Shown here one piece after another: positions 25,974 to 38,117 of a stretch of DNA of 61,384 nt; within the stretch, counting starts at the first letter, position 1; each line of letters begins with the position of its first letter. The translations under genes were made by a program, and so were the position numbers. The stretch is from Methylobacter sp. (lineage in GTDB: Bacteria; Pseudomonadota; Gammaproteobacteria; Methylococcales; Methylomonadaceae). The notes beneath the pieces were generated by a model. The model searched no databases. It was given only the letters and a program-made list of their open reading frames with translations, and was not told the origin of the DNA. The stretch spans positions 1-61,384 of the forward strand of contig JAURYJ010000068.1 in NCBI GenBank assembly GCA_030653985.1, in the 5' to 3' direction.

Positions 25974-26826
25974 ACTATTAATCGTTAGCGGTCTTTCCGG
26001 TTCGGGTAAAAGCATCGTCTTGGATACGTTGGAAGATTGCGGCTATTACTGCATCGATAATCTACCGGTAACCTTACTGGAAGACTTCATCAGCCACGTC
26101 ATGCTGGTGGACAAAAAAACCTATGCCAAAACGGCTATAGGCATTGATGCCAGAAATCAGACCGAAAGCCTGGTCAATTTTTCCGAAAGCCTGGCGTTAA
26201 TACGCAATAAACAGATTGATTGCGAAATTATCTTTATGCAGGCCGAAGAATCTACTTTATTGAAGCGCTATAGTGAAACCCGGCGACGGCATCCGTTGAC
26301 GGATTTAAATGTACCGTTAAAAGAAGCGTTAAAAATTGAAAAGGAAATGCTGACGGCGGTTGCACGGCATGCCAGCGTAGTCATTGATACCAGTCGAACC
26401 CATGTTCATCAGTTGCGTGAACTTATCAGGGAACAAGTCGGCGAAAGAGATGCTAGGCATGTTTCCTTGCAGTTTCAATCGTTTGGTTTCAAGCACGGTG
26501 TTCCACTGGATGCCGATTTTGTGTTTGACGCCCGCTGTTTACCGAATCCCTATTGGGTGCCGGAATTGCGAGGACTGACAGGAAAAGATCAGCCGGTCAT
26601 CGATTTTCTTAATGAACAAGAATATGTTGCCGATCTTTTTAAAGACATTTCCGAGTTTCTTGAACGATGGATTCCCCGATTTGAGGCTGAAGGACGTAGT
26701 TATTTGACCGTGGCTATAGGATGTACAGGTGGCCAACATCGTTCGGTTTATCTGGTGGATGCATTCGCCAAACAGTTTAAGGGGCCTTTGTTAAATGTAA
26801 TTGTCCGTCATCGGGAATTACAGTAA
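25969..26826 (+). CDS. rapZ: RNase adapter protein RapZ
   Basis: 285 residues from ATG 25969, standard RapZ length; the frame stays open upstream only through repeat sequence. Walker A GLSGSGKS at 8-15, and a C-terminal AIGCTGGQHRSVYLVDAFAKQ. RapZ binds glucosamine-6-phosphate and small RNAs and guides RNase E to control amino-sugar synthesis. Its start codon and leader (GAAGAAATTTG) belong to dispersed element copy B, so initiation now depends on that element. ptsN and npr, the usual PTS-Ntr neighbours, are missing. Confidence 0.95.
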   Translation: MKLLIVSGLSGSGKSIVLDTLEDCGYYCIDNLPVTLLEDFISHVMLVDKKTYAKTAIGIDARNQTESLVNFSESLALIRNKQIDCEIIFMQAEESTLLKRYSETRRRHPLTDLNVPLKEALKIEKEMLTAVARHASVVIDTSRTHVHQLRELIREQVGERDARHVSLQFQSFGFKHGVPLDADFVFDARCLPNPYWVPELRGLTGKDQPVIDFLNEQEYVADLFKDISEFLERWIPRFEAEGRSYLTVAIGCTGGQHRSVYLVDAFAKQFKGPLLNVIVRHRELQ

Positions 26827-26854
26827 GTTTCTTGTTGGAGCTTTGTACTGCTTC

Positions 26855-26925
26855 ATTCTATTTCCAGCATAACCCACAGGGATAGGCTGAATGCAGATTA
26901 TGCAGGGAGAAAATATCTTTCCATG
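26855..26925. repeat. 70-bp multi-hairpin element, copy 1
   Basis: ATTCTATTTCCAGCATAACC...TGAATGCAGATTATGCAGG...AAATATCTTTCCATG aligns base for base with 40572-40641 at about 75 percent by eye. The pairs GCAT/ATGC and AGAT..AT/AAATATCT suggest folded RNA or DNA. It lies in the leader of mgtE. Confidence 0.6.
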
Positions 26926-27000
26926 TCGTCTGCTGATCAATTCAAAATAGGCCTATAAGCCTACTTATCATTTTAGTCATTTTTATTTAAGGAGATTTCT

Positions 27001-28374
27001 ATGGATCTATCTTCTGTGTCATTTACTGAAAAAAAATACAATAACAGGCTTTTATTAACGCAGATTACCGCATTGTTGAAAAGTGGCTCCCTTTTTCAGA
27101 TTAGGCACTTTATCCATGAGTTATATCCTGCGGAGACAGCGCATTTAATTGAATCGCTACAACTCGAAGATCGAAAGAAAATCTGGGCGGTTATTCCTCC
27201 TGATGTTATGGGTGATATTCTGGTTCAATTGCATGTTGAAGTCGCGCGAGGGTTAATTGAAATCACTGCACACAATGACCTGATTAAAGCGATTGAAAGC
27301 CTGGAATCGGATGATCTTGTCGATTTATTACATGTCATTCCTGAGCCTTTATGTTCTAAGGTAATGGCATCAATAGGGGTGCAGGAAAGAAGCCGCTTGG
27401 AGTCGGCATTATCTTATGATGATGATACTGCGGGGGGCTTAATGAGTCTGGATGTATTGACGGTACAGGCAACTCAGTCTCTGGCTGAGGTTTTGCAGGA
27501 TTTAAGACAGCGCACATCGATACCTAAGGCTACGGATAATTTGTTTGTTGTCGATCAGCTGGATATTTTTCAAGGCGTTTTGCCCTTATCCGTGTTATTA
27601 ACCCGTGATCCGCACGTCATGGTAGCAGAATCGATGGATTCGAGTATTGAGGGTATTCCATGCCAGATGTCGGCGGAAGAAGTAGCTTTATTATTTGAAC
27701 ACCGCGATATGCTTTCAGCGCCAGTAGTCGCCGAGAATGGCAGGTTGCTGGGAAGAATTACCGTTGATGATATTGTTGATGTGATTCGCGACCAAGGTGA
27801 CCGCTCGTTTATGAGTATGGCAGGACTGAGTGAGGAACAGGACATGTTTTCACCGGTCATGATCAGTGCAAAGCGTCGCGCTGTCTGGTTAGGTATTAAT
27901 TTAGTGACGGCTTTTATGGCTTCTTGGGTTATCGGTTTATTTGAAGCAACGTTGGAACAAATTGTCGCTTTAGCGGTATTGATGCCTATTGTTGCCAGTA
28001 TGGGCGGAATCGCTGGTAGCCAGACCTTAACGTTGGTTATTCGCGGCCTGGCATTGCGGCAGATTAGCGGTATCAATGCAGTTCAGCTATTTAAAAAAGA
28101 ATTATCGGTGGGTATCGTTAACGGTGTGTTGTGGTCTTTCGTCGTTGCCAGTATTGGGGGAATATGGTTTCAAAGTGTCGGTATCGGGCTGATATTAGGC
28201 GGCGCGGTGATTATTAACCTGATTTGTGCAGCTTTCGCCGGTGCAAGCATTCCATTAATCTTGCAAAGAATGGACATAGATCCCGCATTAGCGGGCGGCG
28301 TTTTACTGACCACAGTTACCGATGTCGTTGGATTTATGGCGTTCCTGGGGTTGGCAACGCTGTTTTTGATATAA
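27001..28374 (+). CDS. mgtE: Magnesium transporter MgtE
   Basis: 457 residues, typical MgtE. N-terminal helical domain (superhelix, about 15-130), tandem CBS domains about 135-265 (second ends DDIVDVIRDQGDR), plug helix, then five transmembrane helices from about 295. The conserved pore segments MPIVASMGGIAGSQTLTLVIRG and PALAGGVLLTTVTDVVGF are present. It is a Mg2+-gated channel in the inner membrane. AAGGAG precedes the ATG. I looked for an M-box riboswitch in the leader and could not support one. Confidence 0.95.
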   Translation: MDLSSVSFTEKKYNNRLLLTQITALLKSGSLFQIRHFIHELYPAETAHLIESLQLEDRKKIWAVIPPDVMGDILVQLHVEVARGLIEITAHNDLIKAIESLESDDLVDLLHVIPEPLCSKVMASIGVQERSRLESALSYDDDTAGGLMSLDVLTVQATQSLAEVLQDLRQRTSIPKATDNLFVVDQLDIFQGVLPLSVLLTRDPHVMVAESMDSSIEGIPCQMSAEEVALLFEHRDMLSAPVVAENGRLLGRITVDDIVDVIRDQGDRSFMSMAGLSEEQDMFSPVMISAKRRAVWLGINLVTAFMASWVIGLFEATLEQIVALAVLMPIVASMGGIAGSQTLTLVIRGLALRQISGINAVQLFKKELSVGIVNGVLWSFVVASIGGIWFQSVGIGLILGGAVIINLICAAFAGASIPLILQRMDIDPALAGGVLLTTVTDVVGFMAFLGLATLFLI

Positions 28375-28387
28375 ACAGGATGAAAAT

Positions 28388-28412
28388 TAAGACGTTGCAT
28401 GGCAACGTCTTA
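28388..28412. terminator. Bidirectional terminator between mgtE and a wHTH gene
   Basis: TTAAGACGTTGC..GCAACGTCTTAA is a perfect 12-bp stem with an ATG loop between convergent genes. Short T/A runs on both sides allow function on either strand. Confidence 0.8.
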
Positions 28413-28421
28413 ATGTCTGAT

Positions 28422-28619
28422 TTATTTTAACGATAGTGTTTCAGCGCGACCTATCATCTCAATGGACAGCTTGTCTTCCTTGCTCAGCCAGCCTATGGCG
28501 CGTTGAACATCATTTCTGTTGATGCCGGTTTCAGTGGTAACTTTATTGACACTGGCAGGACCGTTTTTTTCCAGATAGTTCCAGATGGCTCCGGCTGCAT
28601 CGCCGATTGTATTAGACAT
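28422..28619 (-). CDS. Small winged-helix protein (DUF2582 type)
   Basis: 65 residues with a complete small winged-helix pattern: IGDAAGAIWNYLEKNGPASVNKVTTETGINRNDVQRAIGWLSKEDKL. These proteins occur widely as single-domain units; their targets are unknown. It lies 29 bases after minE on the same strand and could be cotranscribed with it. GGTAATCAC is the only ribosome-site-like sequence before the start. Confidence 0.8.
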   Translation of the reverse strand: MSNTIGDAAGAIWNYLEKNGPASVNKVTTETGINRNDVQRAIGWLSKEDKLSIEMIGRAETLSLK

Positions 28620-28648
28620 AGTGATTACCTTTAGTGTGAATGGTTGTG

Positions 28649-28915
28649 TTAAGAAGTCTTAGTTTGATGTTCAGGCAGCACGATATTTAATTCCAGTGTC
28701 TCCTGAGTGTCGTTTTGCTCAAAATTAACGGATATAGCATCTTGCTCTACGTTAATGTATTTTCGAATAACTTCCAGCAATTCTTTTTGCAATTGAGGAA
28801 GGTAAGAGGGTTGGTTTCTGGAGGTACGCTCGTGAGCAACCAGAATTTGCAGTCTTTCCTTGGCAAGCGATGCCGAACTGGCTTTAGAGGTTCTGAAATA
28901 ATCCAATAAACTCAT
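28649..28915 (-). CDS. minE: Cell division topological specificity factor MinE
   Basis: 88 residues, standard. N-terminal amphipathic membrane-targeting helix MSLLDYFRTSK, then the MinD-activating segment ASLAKERLQILVAHERT at about 15-31 and the dimeric topological domain. It drives pole-to-pole oscillation of MinCD. The start overlaps the minD stop by one base. Confidence 0.97.
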   Translation of the reverse strand: MSLLDYFRTSKASSASLAKERLQILVAHERTSRNQPSYLPQLQKELLEVIRKYINVEQDAISVNFEQNDTQETLELNIVLPEHQTKTS

Positions 28916-29724
28916 TATTTACTCCCGAAAAACTTCCCAAAAAGGCCTTTTTTCTCATCAATGAATCGATGTGGTTTATCTTCACCCAAGTAGCGAGCAA
29001 CAATGTCCGCATAAGCTTGGCCCGCGTCACTTTTTTCATCAAGAATAACGGGGGTACCTGAATTTGACGCATTGAGTACCGATTTTGATTCAGGAATAAC
29101 ACCCAGTAAATGTAGCGATAAAATTTCCTGTACATCATCCACACTCAACATCTCGCCTAATTTCACCCGGTCCGGCGAGTAGCGTGATAACAGCAGGTAT
29201 TCCTTGATAGGCTCTTCGTTTTGTTCGGCCCGGCGTGATTTGCTTGATAAAATACCTAGCATGCGATCAGAGTCCCTTACTGAAGAGACTTCAGGATTGG
29301 TTACGATAAAAGCGTCGTCGGCAAAATACATGGCCAAGTGAGCGCCTTTTTCAATGCCGGCAGGGGAATCGCAGACGATGTATTTAAAGTCTTTTTTAAG
29401 CTCATCTAAAATTTTGCCTACACCTTCCTGGCTCAGGGCATCCTTATCCCGAGTTTGCGAGGCCGGCAGAATGTACAGTAGATTGCAGTTTTTATCGCGT
29501 ATCAATGCCTGGTTAAGAGTCGCTTCACCATTGATGACGTTGACAAAATCATAAACAACGCGGCGCTCGCAACCCATAATTAAATCCAGGTTACGCAAGC
29601 CCACATCAAAATCAATCACTGCTGTTTTATGGCCTCTTTTTGCCAACCCCATGGCTATAGCGGCGCTTGTGGTTGTTTTACCCACGCCACCTTTACCCGA
29701 TGTTACCACTATGATTCGTGCCAC
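28915..29724 (-). CDS. minD: Septum site-determining ATPase MinD
   Basis: 269 residues. Deviant Walker A SGKGGVGKTT at 9-18 with signature lysine K11 and K16; Walker B VCDSPAGIE; C-terminal membrane-targeting helix (HRFIDEKKGLFGKFFGSK). Binds the membrane as an ATP dimer, recruits MinC, and is released by MinE. Order minC-minD-minE on the minus strand is canonical. Confidence 0.97.
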   Translation of the reverse strand: MARIIVVTSGKGGVGKTTTSAAIAMGLAKRGHKTAVIDFDVGLRNLDLIMGCERRVVYDFVNVINGEATLNQALIRDKNCNLLYILPASQTRDKDALSQEGVGKILDELKKDFKYIVCDSPAGIEKGAHLAMYFADDAFIVTNPEVSSVRDSDRMLGILSSKSRRAEQNEEPIKEYLLLSRYSPDRVKLGEMLSVDDVQEILSLHLLGVIPESKSVLNASNSGTPVILDEKSDAGQAYADIVARYLGEDKPHRFIDEKKGLFGKFFGSK

Positions 29725-29902
29725 ACGCTACCTCTTAAATATGATGTAAATTAAATGTCATTGTAACTACTCAGCCTATCAATCCATGGCTTGCAGCGGT
29801 TTTTTGCTGGTGTAAAATAATGGAAAAGTGACTTTTTGGCCAATTTCACTCGTTTTTAAATAAAATAATACGCTAAAGCCCCGGTAATTCAAGCCTAGGT
29901 AG

Positions 29903-30634
29903 TTACATATCTTCAATCACTAAAGTATGATTTTGTAAATAAATCTGAACGTGCTGGTTGAGAGCTACGCCATTCAAATCTTCACTGACCTTGTAATTCC
30001 CGGCAATCGAAATGAGCTCAGCCTGTAAATCGGAGCAAAAAATACGGGCCTCAGTGTTACCTTGCACGCCAGCCAGAGCCCGCCCTCTTAGCGAGCCATA
30101 GACATGAATATTACCTTCAGCCAGAATTTCTGCGCCGGCACTGACCTGAGCTAAAATGACTAAATCACCCGAGGCATAAATGCGTTGGCCGGATCGAACA
30201 GGGTGGGTGATCAGGGTGGTCGTTGCAGCAACGGTTTGTGATTTTGGCTCAGGCTCAGGAGTCTGTTGTTTTTGAGTTTCAGCGGATGCTGCAGTGGTAT
30301 GCCCGGAATGCACAGGAATCCCCAGTTTCAATGCCTGTTGATTCTGTTGTGCATCGCCGCCACGAATCCCTATGGGCAATAGACCCAGCTTACGGATGAT
30401 TTTCGTGAGCTCAGTAACATCAATGTCGAGATCGTGTTTATTCAGCTCCTGCAAGTCAAATACTAGCGGTGAGTTTTTGAAAAACTCAGGAGCCAGATTA
30501 ACTTTATCCTGTAATTGTTGCTCGATAGTCATCACATCATTACTGGCTAAAACTAAAACAGGCACAGAAAAAGTGCTGCTTTTAAATTCCAGTACTGCTG
30601 AGTGCGTGGTTTTCTGTTGAGAGTCTGTTGACAT
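29903..30634 (-). CDS. minC: Septum site-determining protein MinC
   Basis: 243 residues. N-terminal FtsZ-antagonising domain (about 8-110), proline/glutamine-rich linker near 120-140 (TQKQQTPEPEPKSQ), and C-terminal beta-helix about 145-243 with RSGQRIYASGDLVILAQVSAGAEILAEGNIHVYG. Prevents Z-ring formation away from midcell. A 178-base gap separates it from minD, wider than usual and without an ORF; the gap has no convincing terminator. Confidence 0.95.
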   Translation of the reverse strand: MSTDSQQKTTHSAVLEFKSSTFSVPVLVLASNDVMTIEQQLQDKVNLAPEFFKNSPLVFDLQELNKHDLDIDVTELTKIIRKLGLLPIGIRGGDAQQNQQALKLGIPVHSGHTTAASAETQKQQTPEPEPKSQTVAATTTLITHPVRSGQRIYASGDLVILAQVSAGAEILAEGNIHVYGSLRGRALAGVQGNTEARIFCSDLQAELISIAGNYKVSEDLNGVALNQHVQIYLQNHTLVIEDM

Positions 30635-30729
30635 CCGTTAAATCTGGTTAGTCAGAAATTATGTTGATTCTAACATCGCTGATAAAAAAAATCATTTTTA
30701 CCATATAAACACTAATAGGCTGCCAAACT

Positions 30730-32298
30730 CTAAGGCAGAAGCATCCCTCGGAGCATAAAAAATAGCAGAGCCGCTAAAATGGCTGATAAGGGTACGGTAA
30801 TGACCCAAGCTGCGGCAATCTTATAGATGTGAGAACGTTTGACTAATTCTTTACGATAAACTTTTTTCAGGCTTTTGCGCTCTTTTTTATTCAGTTGCAT
30901 CGCATTGGGGTCTTGTTTTAGCTCTTTAAGCATAAGCTTTTTATTTTCAACCGTAGCGGTGCTAAAAATTTTCAGGAAAGCCTCGACGTTTTCAGGATCG
31001 TTCAGCGCATGGTGTGCTTTAATTTCTTCTATACGCTTTATATTATTGTATTTTAACAGCTCCCGTAAAAAGCCAACGCCGAAAACGGCCCCAACGGCAA
31101 TATGAGTGGAGCTGACCGGTAAGCCTAATTGGCTGGCAAAGATAACAGTGACTGCGGCGGACATGGCTATGCAGAAGGCGCGCATTTTATCCAGTTCAGT
31201 AATATCGCTGCCTACTGTGCGGATTAACTTAGGCCCGTACAGGGCTAAGCCGGTTGAAATACCTATCGCACCGACCAACATGACCCAAACAGGAATAGAG
31301 GCTTTAGTGGCAACACCGCCGCTGAAAATAGCGTCATTAATAGCTGCCAAGGGGCCAACAGCATTAGCAACATCATTAGCGCCATGGGCAAAACTTAACA
31401 GCGCTGCAGAAAATATTAAAGGTAGGGTAAATAATGTATTAATGCTGTCTTTGGTTTGATCCATTTGTTGCGCGACTTTGGTGATTCGGGGTTTGACCAC
31501 CAGGTAAACGCAAATAGCGGCTGCAAGACCGATGCTACCCGCAGTGGTAATGTCGAGATGCCAAATATTTTTCAAACCTTTCATCAGCAAATAGGTTGAA
31601 AAAACCCAAGTCATTAGGAAGACAAGCAAGGGCACAACCTTGGCGGCCGCTTGGAGCATATCTTCCCGATAGGTAATGGTGTGTTTGATTAAATACAGAA
31701 AAGCCGCTGCAATCAAACCGCCAAGTAGCGGTGAAATGATCCAGCTGGCTACAATACCTCCCAGTACTGGCCAATTGGCAATGTCAAAGCCTCCTGCTGC
31801 AATGCCCGCGCCTAATACCCCGCCAACAATGGCGTGAGTCGTCGATACCGGCGCACCCAGAGTCGTGGCTATATTAAGCCAGATCGCTGCAGCTAGCAGG
31901 GCTGCCATCATTAGCCAGATAAAGGTATCGGTATCGTCAATCAGTGATGGATCAATAATACTGTTTTTGATGGTGCCAACGACCTCTCCACCGGCAATAA
32001 GCGCACCAGTTGCTTCAAAAATAGCCGCAATAATGATAGCGCCGGTCATCGTTAAGGCTTTGGAACCAACCGCTGGACCCACATTATTGGCAACATCGTT
32101 AGCGCCGATATTTAAAGCCATGTAGCCACCAATGACGGCGGCAACGATCAGTAGATAATGGTGGCTTACCGGATGAGTGGTGGCGCCTACATAGAGCATA
32201 ACGGCGATGATAAAGGCGAAGGAAAATCCGGAGCGGAGTAGTTCTTTTCGAGAAAAAAAGCCGATATTTTCCGGTTTATTCATGTTGTTTAATTCCAC
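30730..32298 (-). CDS. pit: Inorganic phosphate transporter, Pit family
   Basis: 522 residues with about eleven membrane helices. The duplicated PiT signatures are GANDVANNVGPAVGSKALT (about 64-82) and GANDVANAVGPLAAI (about 303-317). The long central and C-terminal cytoplasmic stretch (about 415-490) is lysine/glutamate-rich. It takes up phosphate as a metal-phosphate complex with protons. GTG at 32298 is preferred over ATG at 32283 because GAGAGG lies 5-6 bases before it and nothing comparable precedes the ATG. Confidence 0.92.
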   Translation of the reverse strand: MELNNMNKPENIGFFSRKELLRSGFSFAFIIAVMLYVGATTHPVSHHYLLIVAAVIGGYMALNIGANDVANNVGPAVGSKALTMTGAIIIAAIFEATGALIAGGEVVGTIKNSIIDPSLIDDTDTFIWLMMAALLAAAIWLNIATTLGAPVSTTHAIVGGVLGAGIAAGGFDIANWPVLGGIVASWIISPLLGGLIAAAFLYLIKHTITYREDMLQAAAKVVPLLVFLMTWVFSTYLLMKGLKNIWHLDITTAGSIGLAAAICVYLVVKPRITKVAQQMDQTKDSINTLFTLPLIFSAALLSFAHGANDVANAVGPLAAINDAIFSGGVATKASIPVWVMLVGAIGISTGLALYGPKLIRTVGSDITELDKMRAFCIAMSAAVTVIFASQLGLPVSSTHIAVGAVFGVGFLRELLKYNNIKRIEEIKAHHALNDPENVEAFLKIFSTATVENKKLMLKELKQDPNAMQLNKKERKSLKKVYRKELVKRSHIYKIAAAWVITVPLSAILAALLFFMLRGMLLP

Positions 32299-32496
32299 GT
32301 AATCCTCTCAGGATGTCTCAATGAACGAATATTTTAACTGAATGGCAGTCGATGGGCTTGTGTTGGCGCTAAATAAGGCTATATAAATGAACTTACTTAT
32401 TAAAACCATTTGTTTTATAAGGTGTTTATGGTATCGAAGCTGCGGTTCACGCTTGCAATCTACGACATTATCCTTTAACTTAGCAACACATCCGTA

Positions 32497-34519
<2,023 letters not shown>

Positions 34520-34568
34520 CCATCATAGAGACCTTCCCTCCTGAGGGGCATAGTTATCTACACAAGTT

Positions 34569-34608
34569 AAAAGGTAGGGGCGATCCGGCAGGTCGCCCCT
34601 ACCTTTTA
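34569..34608 (+). terminator. Terminator/GGGCGACC palindrome after thiC
   Basis: AAAAGGTAGGGGCGA..TCGCCCCTACCTTTTA is an extended hairpin followed by T-rich sequence. Another small hairpin, AGCGCC..GGCGCT, lies at about 34649-34667 in the remaining gap before the stress protein gene. Confidence 0.8.
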
Positions 34609-34770
34609 TTATTCTTTTCTTTCTAATTCAATCCCCGCACATCGCTCAAAGCGCCTGCCTTTGGCGCTATCGCCTACATTGTTGTTTGTTTGTAGCTTCA
34701 GTTTGGGAATAAGTGGTAATTCCTATACACTTATCCAAAATCAATAATTATCAGAAATCAGGCGAACTCG

Positions 34771-35214
34771 ATGAGTGCTTATCAACATATTTTACTGGCT
34801 GTGGATTATTCCGAACATGGCGGTACAGTCGCTCGAAGAGCAAAGAACTTGGCCGAAAAATATCAGGCTAAATTGAGTCTTATTCATGTACTGGATAATA
34901 TTCCGATGCCGGATACCGGTTATGGAACGGTGATTTCTTTAATCGAAGATTCAGGCTATGCACTGCTCGAAGCGGAAAAAGCCAAGTTAATGCAAATTGG
35001 CGATCAGCTGGATGTGGCCCAGAACAACCGTTGGATGGTCTGGGGCGGACCTAAACAGGAGATTGTTCAGCTTGCCGAGCGGGAGCAGGTTGATTTAATC
35101 GTTGTCGGCTCTCATGGGCGGCATGGCCTATCGCTATTGCTGGGTTCAACGGCAAATAGTGTTCTGCATTACGCTAAGTGTGATGTGATGGCAATTCGGT
35201 TGCTGGACGCTTAG
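34771..35214 (+). CDS. Universal stress protein (UspA family)
   Basis: 147 residues. N-terminal ILLAVDYSEHGGTVARRA and C-terminal ATP-loop VVGSHGRHGLSLLLGSTANSVLHYAKCDVMAIR (G-2x-G-9x-G-S/T pattern at about 113-128) are typical UspA-like nucleotide-binding features. Single gene between thiC and a chemoreceptor. Specific role unknown. Confidence 0.93.
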   Translation: MSAYQHILLAVDYSEHGGTVARRAKNLAEKYQAKLSLIHVLDNIPMPDTGYGTVISLIEDSGYALLEAEKAKLMQIGDQLDVAQNNRWMVWGGPKQEIVQLAEREQVDLIVVGSHGRHGLSLLLGSTANSVLHYAKCDVMAIRLLDA

Positions 35215-35257
35215 CTTTTAGATGCTATAATTTTTCTAAAAATTAGGTCGGATCATT

Positions 35258-35309
35258 TAGGCGCGTAGGTTGGTTTTCCATCTTTTTGGCAAATCAACCT
35301 ACGCGCCTA
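35258..35309 (+). terminator. 15-bp perfect inverted repeat between usp and the chemoreceptor gene
   Basis: TAGGCGCGTAGGTTG and CAACCTACGCGCCTA pair perfectly around a 22-base T-rich loop. It could terminate usp transcription, but there is no T run after it, and CGTAGGTTG-type palindromes are common dispersed repeats. Confidence 0.5.
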
Positions 35310-35343
35310 TTCGATTTTAGCAACATCACTCAAGGAATGTAGC

Positions 35344-38079
35344 ATGTCAAACAGTATCACTTTCACGTCAAGCTTACGGTCAAAATTGATCCTGATGACG
35401 GCTATTCCGGCGCTTGCTCTGCTTTATTTTGCCGGGGTCGGCGTTTTTGAGCGCTTATCGACCTCGAAAGAAATGGTTAAGCTAGGAGCACTGGTTGATG
35501 TGTCGGTTAAAATCGGTGCCTTGGCACATGAAATGCAAAAAGAACGAGGCATGAGCGCTTCTTTCCTCAGCAGTAATGGGGTCAAATTTGCTGCTGAATT
35601 ACCCGAGCAACGCGCAAAAACCGATAAGACTGTTGAGATATTTCAATCTACAATTAACCGTTTTGAAGTCAGTAGCTACAGTGGCGGGTTAAATCATTTG
35701 TTAGACGCCGCCAAGAATAATCTCGGTGAGCTGAATACCCAGCGCGGTAGCATCAGCGCACTTGGGATGAATGGTACCCAATCCAGCGCTTATTACACTA
35801 AAACCATTGACTCTCTTCTTGATGTACCGGCTCAGGTTTCCACACTCAGCTCTCACAGAGAAATTTCCCGCCGGGCCTCTTCCTATTCAAGCTTGCTCAG
35901 AGCCAAGGAGCATATCGGCATGGAGCGGGCCTTACTGGCGGCAACATTTGTTGCGGATCGATTTACACCCGACAGCCAAAGCCGATTTTTGAGCAATTTG
36001 TCGGCTCAGGATGTTTACACCAACTTGTTTTTTGACTATGCATTGGACAGTGAAAAAGCCTTTTACACCGCTAAAGTATTAGGCTCGGCGGTTAATGAAG
36101 TCGAGCGGATAAAGAAAATTGCGCTAGACAAAGGCATTGAGCCGGGGCTAGGCATTGATCCGGTGTATTGGTTCAAAATGGTGACCGAAAAAATTGACCT
36201 GGTTAAGGAAGTCGAAGATAAGCTTGCTGCTGATTTGCTTAATACAGCGGACAGATTGAAGAACGATGCCCGAAATATGGCGATATTCTTTATCATGCTA
36301 ACCCTGCTCGCCGTCCTGATGACCGTGGGATTAACTTTTATTATCAGCCGTGGGGTTTTACGCTCGATTCACTCGCTTCAGCAGGTCGCTAGCGCCATTG
36401 CAAAGGGCGATTTGAGCTCAAGTATTGAGCTTTCGCAAAAGGATGAATTAGGCGAGTTGTTCCGCTCGATGAATACCATGCAGCAACAATTACTCGCGCG
36501 GATCACGAAAGATCATAACGAGCATGATGAATTCCAACGCCTTAAAATTGCTTTGGATAGCATTACCGGTAACGTGATGGTGACGGATAATGAGCGGAAC
36601 ATTATTTATATAAATCCGGCGGTCATCGCTATGATGCAAAACGCCGAAGCTGACATTCGCAAGACCTTACCTCGGTTTGATTCGAGTAAATTATTGGGAG
36701 CGAATATCGATACTTTCCACAAGAATCCGGGGTATCAGCAACAATTGCTGGCTAGTTTAACATCGGCTTTTCGTAGTGAACTTGTGATTGGCGGGCGTAC
36801 TTTTTATGTGATAGCCAATGCTATCAATAACGAGCAGGGGCAGAGAATCGGCTCGGTGGTCGAATGGAGAGATCGAACTGCGGAAGTGATTGTCGAGCAA
36901 GAAGTTGCCCGAGTGGTGAGTGCTGCGGTTTTGGGTGATTTCAATCAGCGTATTGAAGAAGACAATAAAGACGGCTTTTTTCTGCAATTGGCTCAAGGTG
37001 TTAATGAGCTCATCCAGACCAGTTCTACCAGTTTGGATGAAGTGGTGCGCGTACTGGGCGCACTGTCTCATGGTGACCTGACCGAAACCATCACGAATGC
37101 CTATTCGGGGACTTTCGGTCAACTTAAAGACGACTCCAATTCTACAGTGGAAAAACTGAAAGAGATTGTCAGTCAAATCCAGGAAGCTTCCGAGACCATT
37201 AATACTGCAGCAAAAGAAATTGCCGCAGGCAATAACGATCTGTCGCACCGTACCGAAGAGCAGGCTGCCAGCCTGGAGCAAACCGCTGCCAGCATGGAAC
37301 AGCTGACCTCTACCGTACAAGCGAATAGTCAAAATGCCAAGCATGCCAATCAGCTTGCCGTCGGCGCAACAGAGATTGCGGGTAAGGGCGTCAAGGTAGT
37401 TGGCCAGGTGGTATCAACCATGGAAGACATCAATGAATCTTCACGCAAGGTGGTGGACATCATTTCTGTGATAGACGGTATTGCTTTTCAAACCAATATT
37501 CTCGCGCTTAACGCCGCAGTAGAAGCAGCTCGTGCGGGCGAACAAGGTCGCGGCTTTGCGGTGGTGGCAGTCGAGGTGCGCAGTCTGGCGCAACGGGCCG
37601 CTGCGGCTGCCGCCGAAATCAAAGCCCTGATTGGCGATTCGGTGGAAAAGGTTGAAGACGGCACCAAACTGGTTGCTCAGGCAGGAAAAACCATGGAAGA
37701 AATTGTCAGCGCCATTCATGGGGTAACTAACATTATGTCTGAGATCAGCGCCGCGTCAATGGAGCAAACCTCAGGCATTGAGCAGGTTAATCAAGCTATT
37801 GGGCAGATGGACGATGTAACCCAGCAAAATGCGGCTTTGGTTGAGCAGGCAGCCGCTGCAGCCGAGTCGCTGGAAGAACAAACACAAAATCTGGCGGTTA
37901 CTGTGGCGCATTTTAAATTGGACGGTAACTCACGCAGCACTGTTCAGAGCACGCCCGCCAAAGCTAGCAACTCGATTTCAACCGCGCCAACACGGCCAAG
38001 CCCCGCTAAAAAACCGGTAGCAGCTAAACCGAAAGCGCCAGTGGCGATAGCCAGTAATGATGAGTGGGAAGAGTTTTAA
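35344..38079 (+). CDS. Methyl-accepting chemotaxis protein with NIT and PAS domains
   Basis: 911 residues. Transmembrane helix about 14-34; periplasmic nitrate/nitrite-sensing (NIT) domain about 50-300, with [15 protein letters not shown] near 61-75; second helix about 312-334; HAMP; PAS-like domain about 400-510; HAMP-like linker; MCP signalling domain about 620-870 whose hairpin tip is [20 protein letters not shown]. The tail ends DEWEEF, close to the WEEF/NWETF pentapeptide that tethers CheR and CheB. Glutamine/glutamate pairs in the helices are probable methylation sites. Ligand specificity for nitrate is inferred from the NIT family only. Confidence 0.92.
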   Translation: MSNSITFTSSLRSKLILMTAIPALALLYFAGVGVFERLSTSKEMVKLGALVDVSVKIGALAHEMQKERGMSASFLSSNGVKFAAELPEQRAKTDKTVEIFQSTINRFEVSSYSGGLNHLLDAAKNNLGELNTQRGSISALGMNGTQSSAYYTKTIDSLLDVPAQVSTLSSHREISRRASSYSSLLRAKEHIGMERALLAATFVADRFTPDSQSRFLSNLSAQDVYTNLFFDYALDSEKAFYTAKVLGSAVNEVERIKKIALDKGIEPGLGIDPVYWFKMVTEKIDLVKEVEDKLAADLLNTADRLKNDARNMAIFFIMLTLLAVLMTVGLTFIISRGVLRSIHSLQQVASAIAKGDLSSSIELSQKDELGELFRSMNTMQQQLLARITKDHNEHDEFQRLKIALDSITGNVMVTDNERNIIYINPAVIAMMQNAEADIRKTLPRFDSSKLLGANIDTFHKNPGYQQQLLASLTSAFRSELVIGGRTFYVIANAINNEQGQRIGSVVEWRDRTAEVIVEQEVARVVSAAVLGDFNQRIEEDNKDGFFLQLAQGVNELIQTSSTSLDEVVRVLGALSHGDLTETITNAYSGTFGQLKDDSNSTVEKLKEIVSQIQEASETINTAAKEIAAGNNDLSHRTEEQAASLEQTAASMEQLTSTVQANSQNAKHANQLAVGATEIAGKGVKVVGQVVSTMEDINESSRKVVDIISVIDGIAFQTNILALNAAVEAARAGEQGRGFAVVAVEVRSLAQRAAAAAAEIKALIGDSVEKVEDGTKLVAQAGKTMEEIVSAIHGVTNIMSEISAASMEQTSGIEQVNQAIGQMDDVTQQNAALVEQAAAAAESLEEQTQNLAVTVAHFKLDGNSRSTVQSTPAKASNSISTAPTRPSPAKKPVAAKPKAPVAIASNDEWEEF

Positions 38080-38085
38080 CTATTG

Positions 38086-38113
38086 TAAGGGCGACCGACC
38101 GGTCGCCCTTATA
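38086..38113. terminator. GGGCGACC palindrome terminator between chemoreceptor gene and mazG
   Basis: TAAGGGCGACCGACCGGTCGCCCTTATA hairpin between convergent genes; both strands end in T/A-rich sequence. Same family as 14795, 15974 and 34569. Confidence 0.75.
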
Positions 38114-38117
38114 TGAT

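Noticed and set aside
26827..27000. M-box magnesium riboswitch before mgtE
   Set aside because: The leader is taken up by a dispersed element also present at 40572, and I could not find the conserved M-box core.
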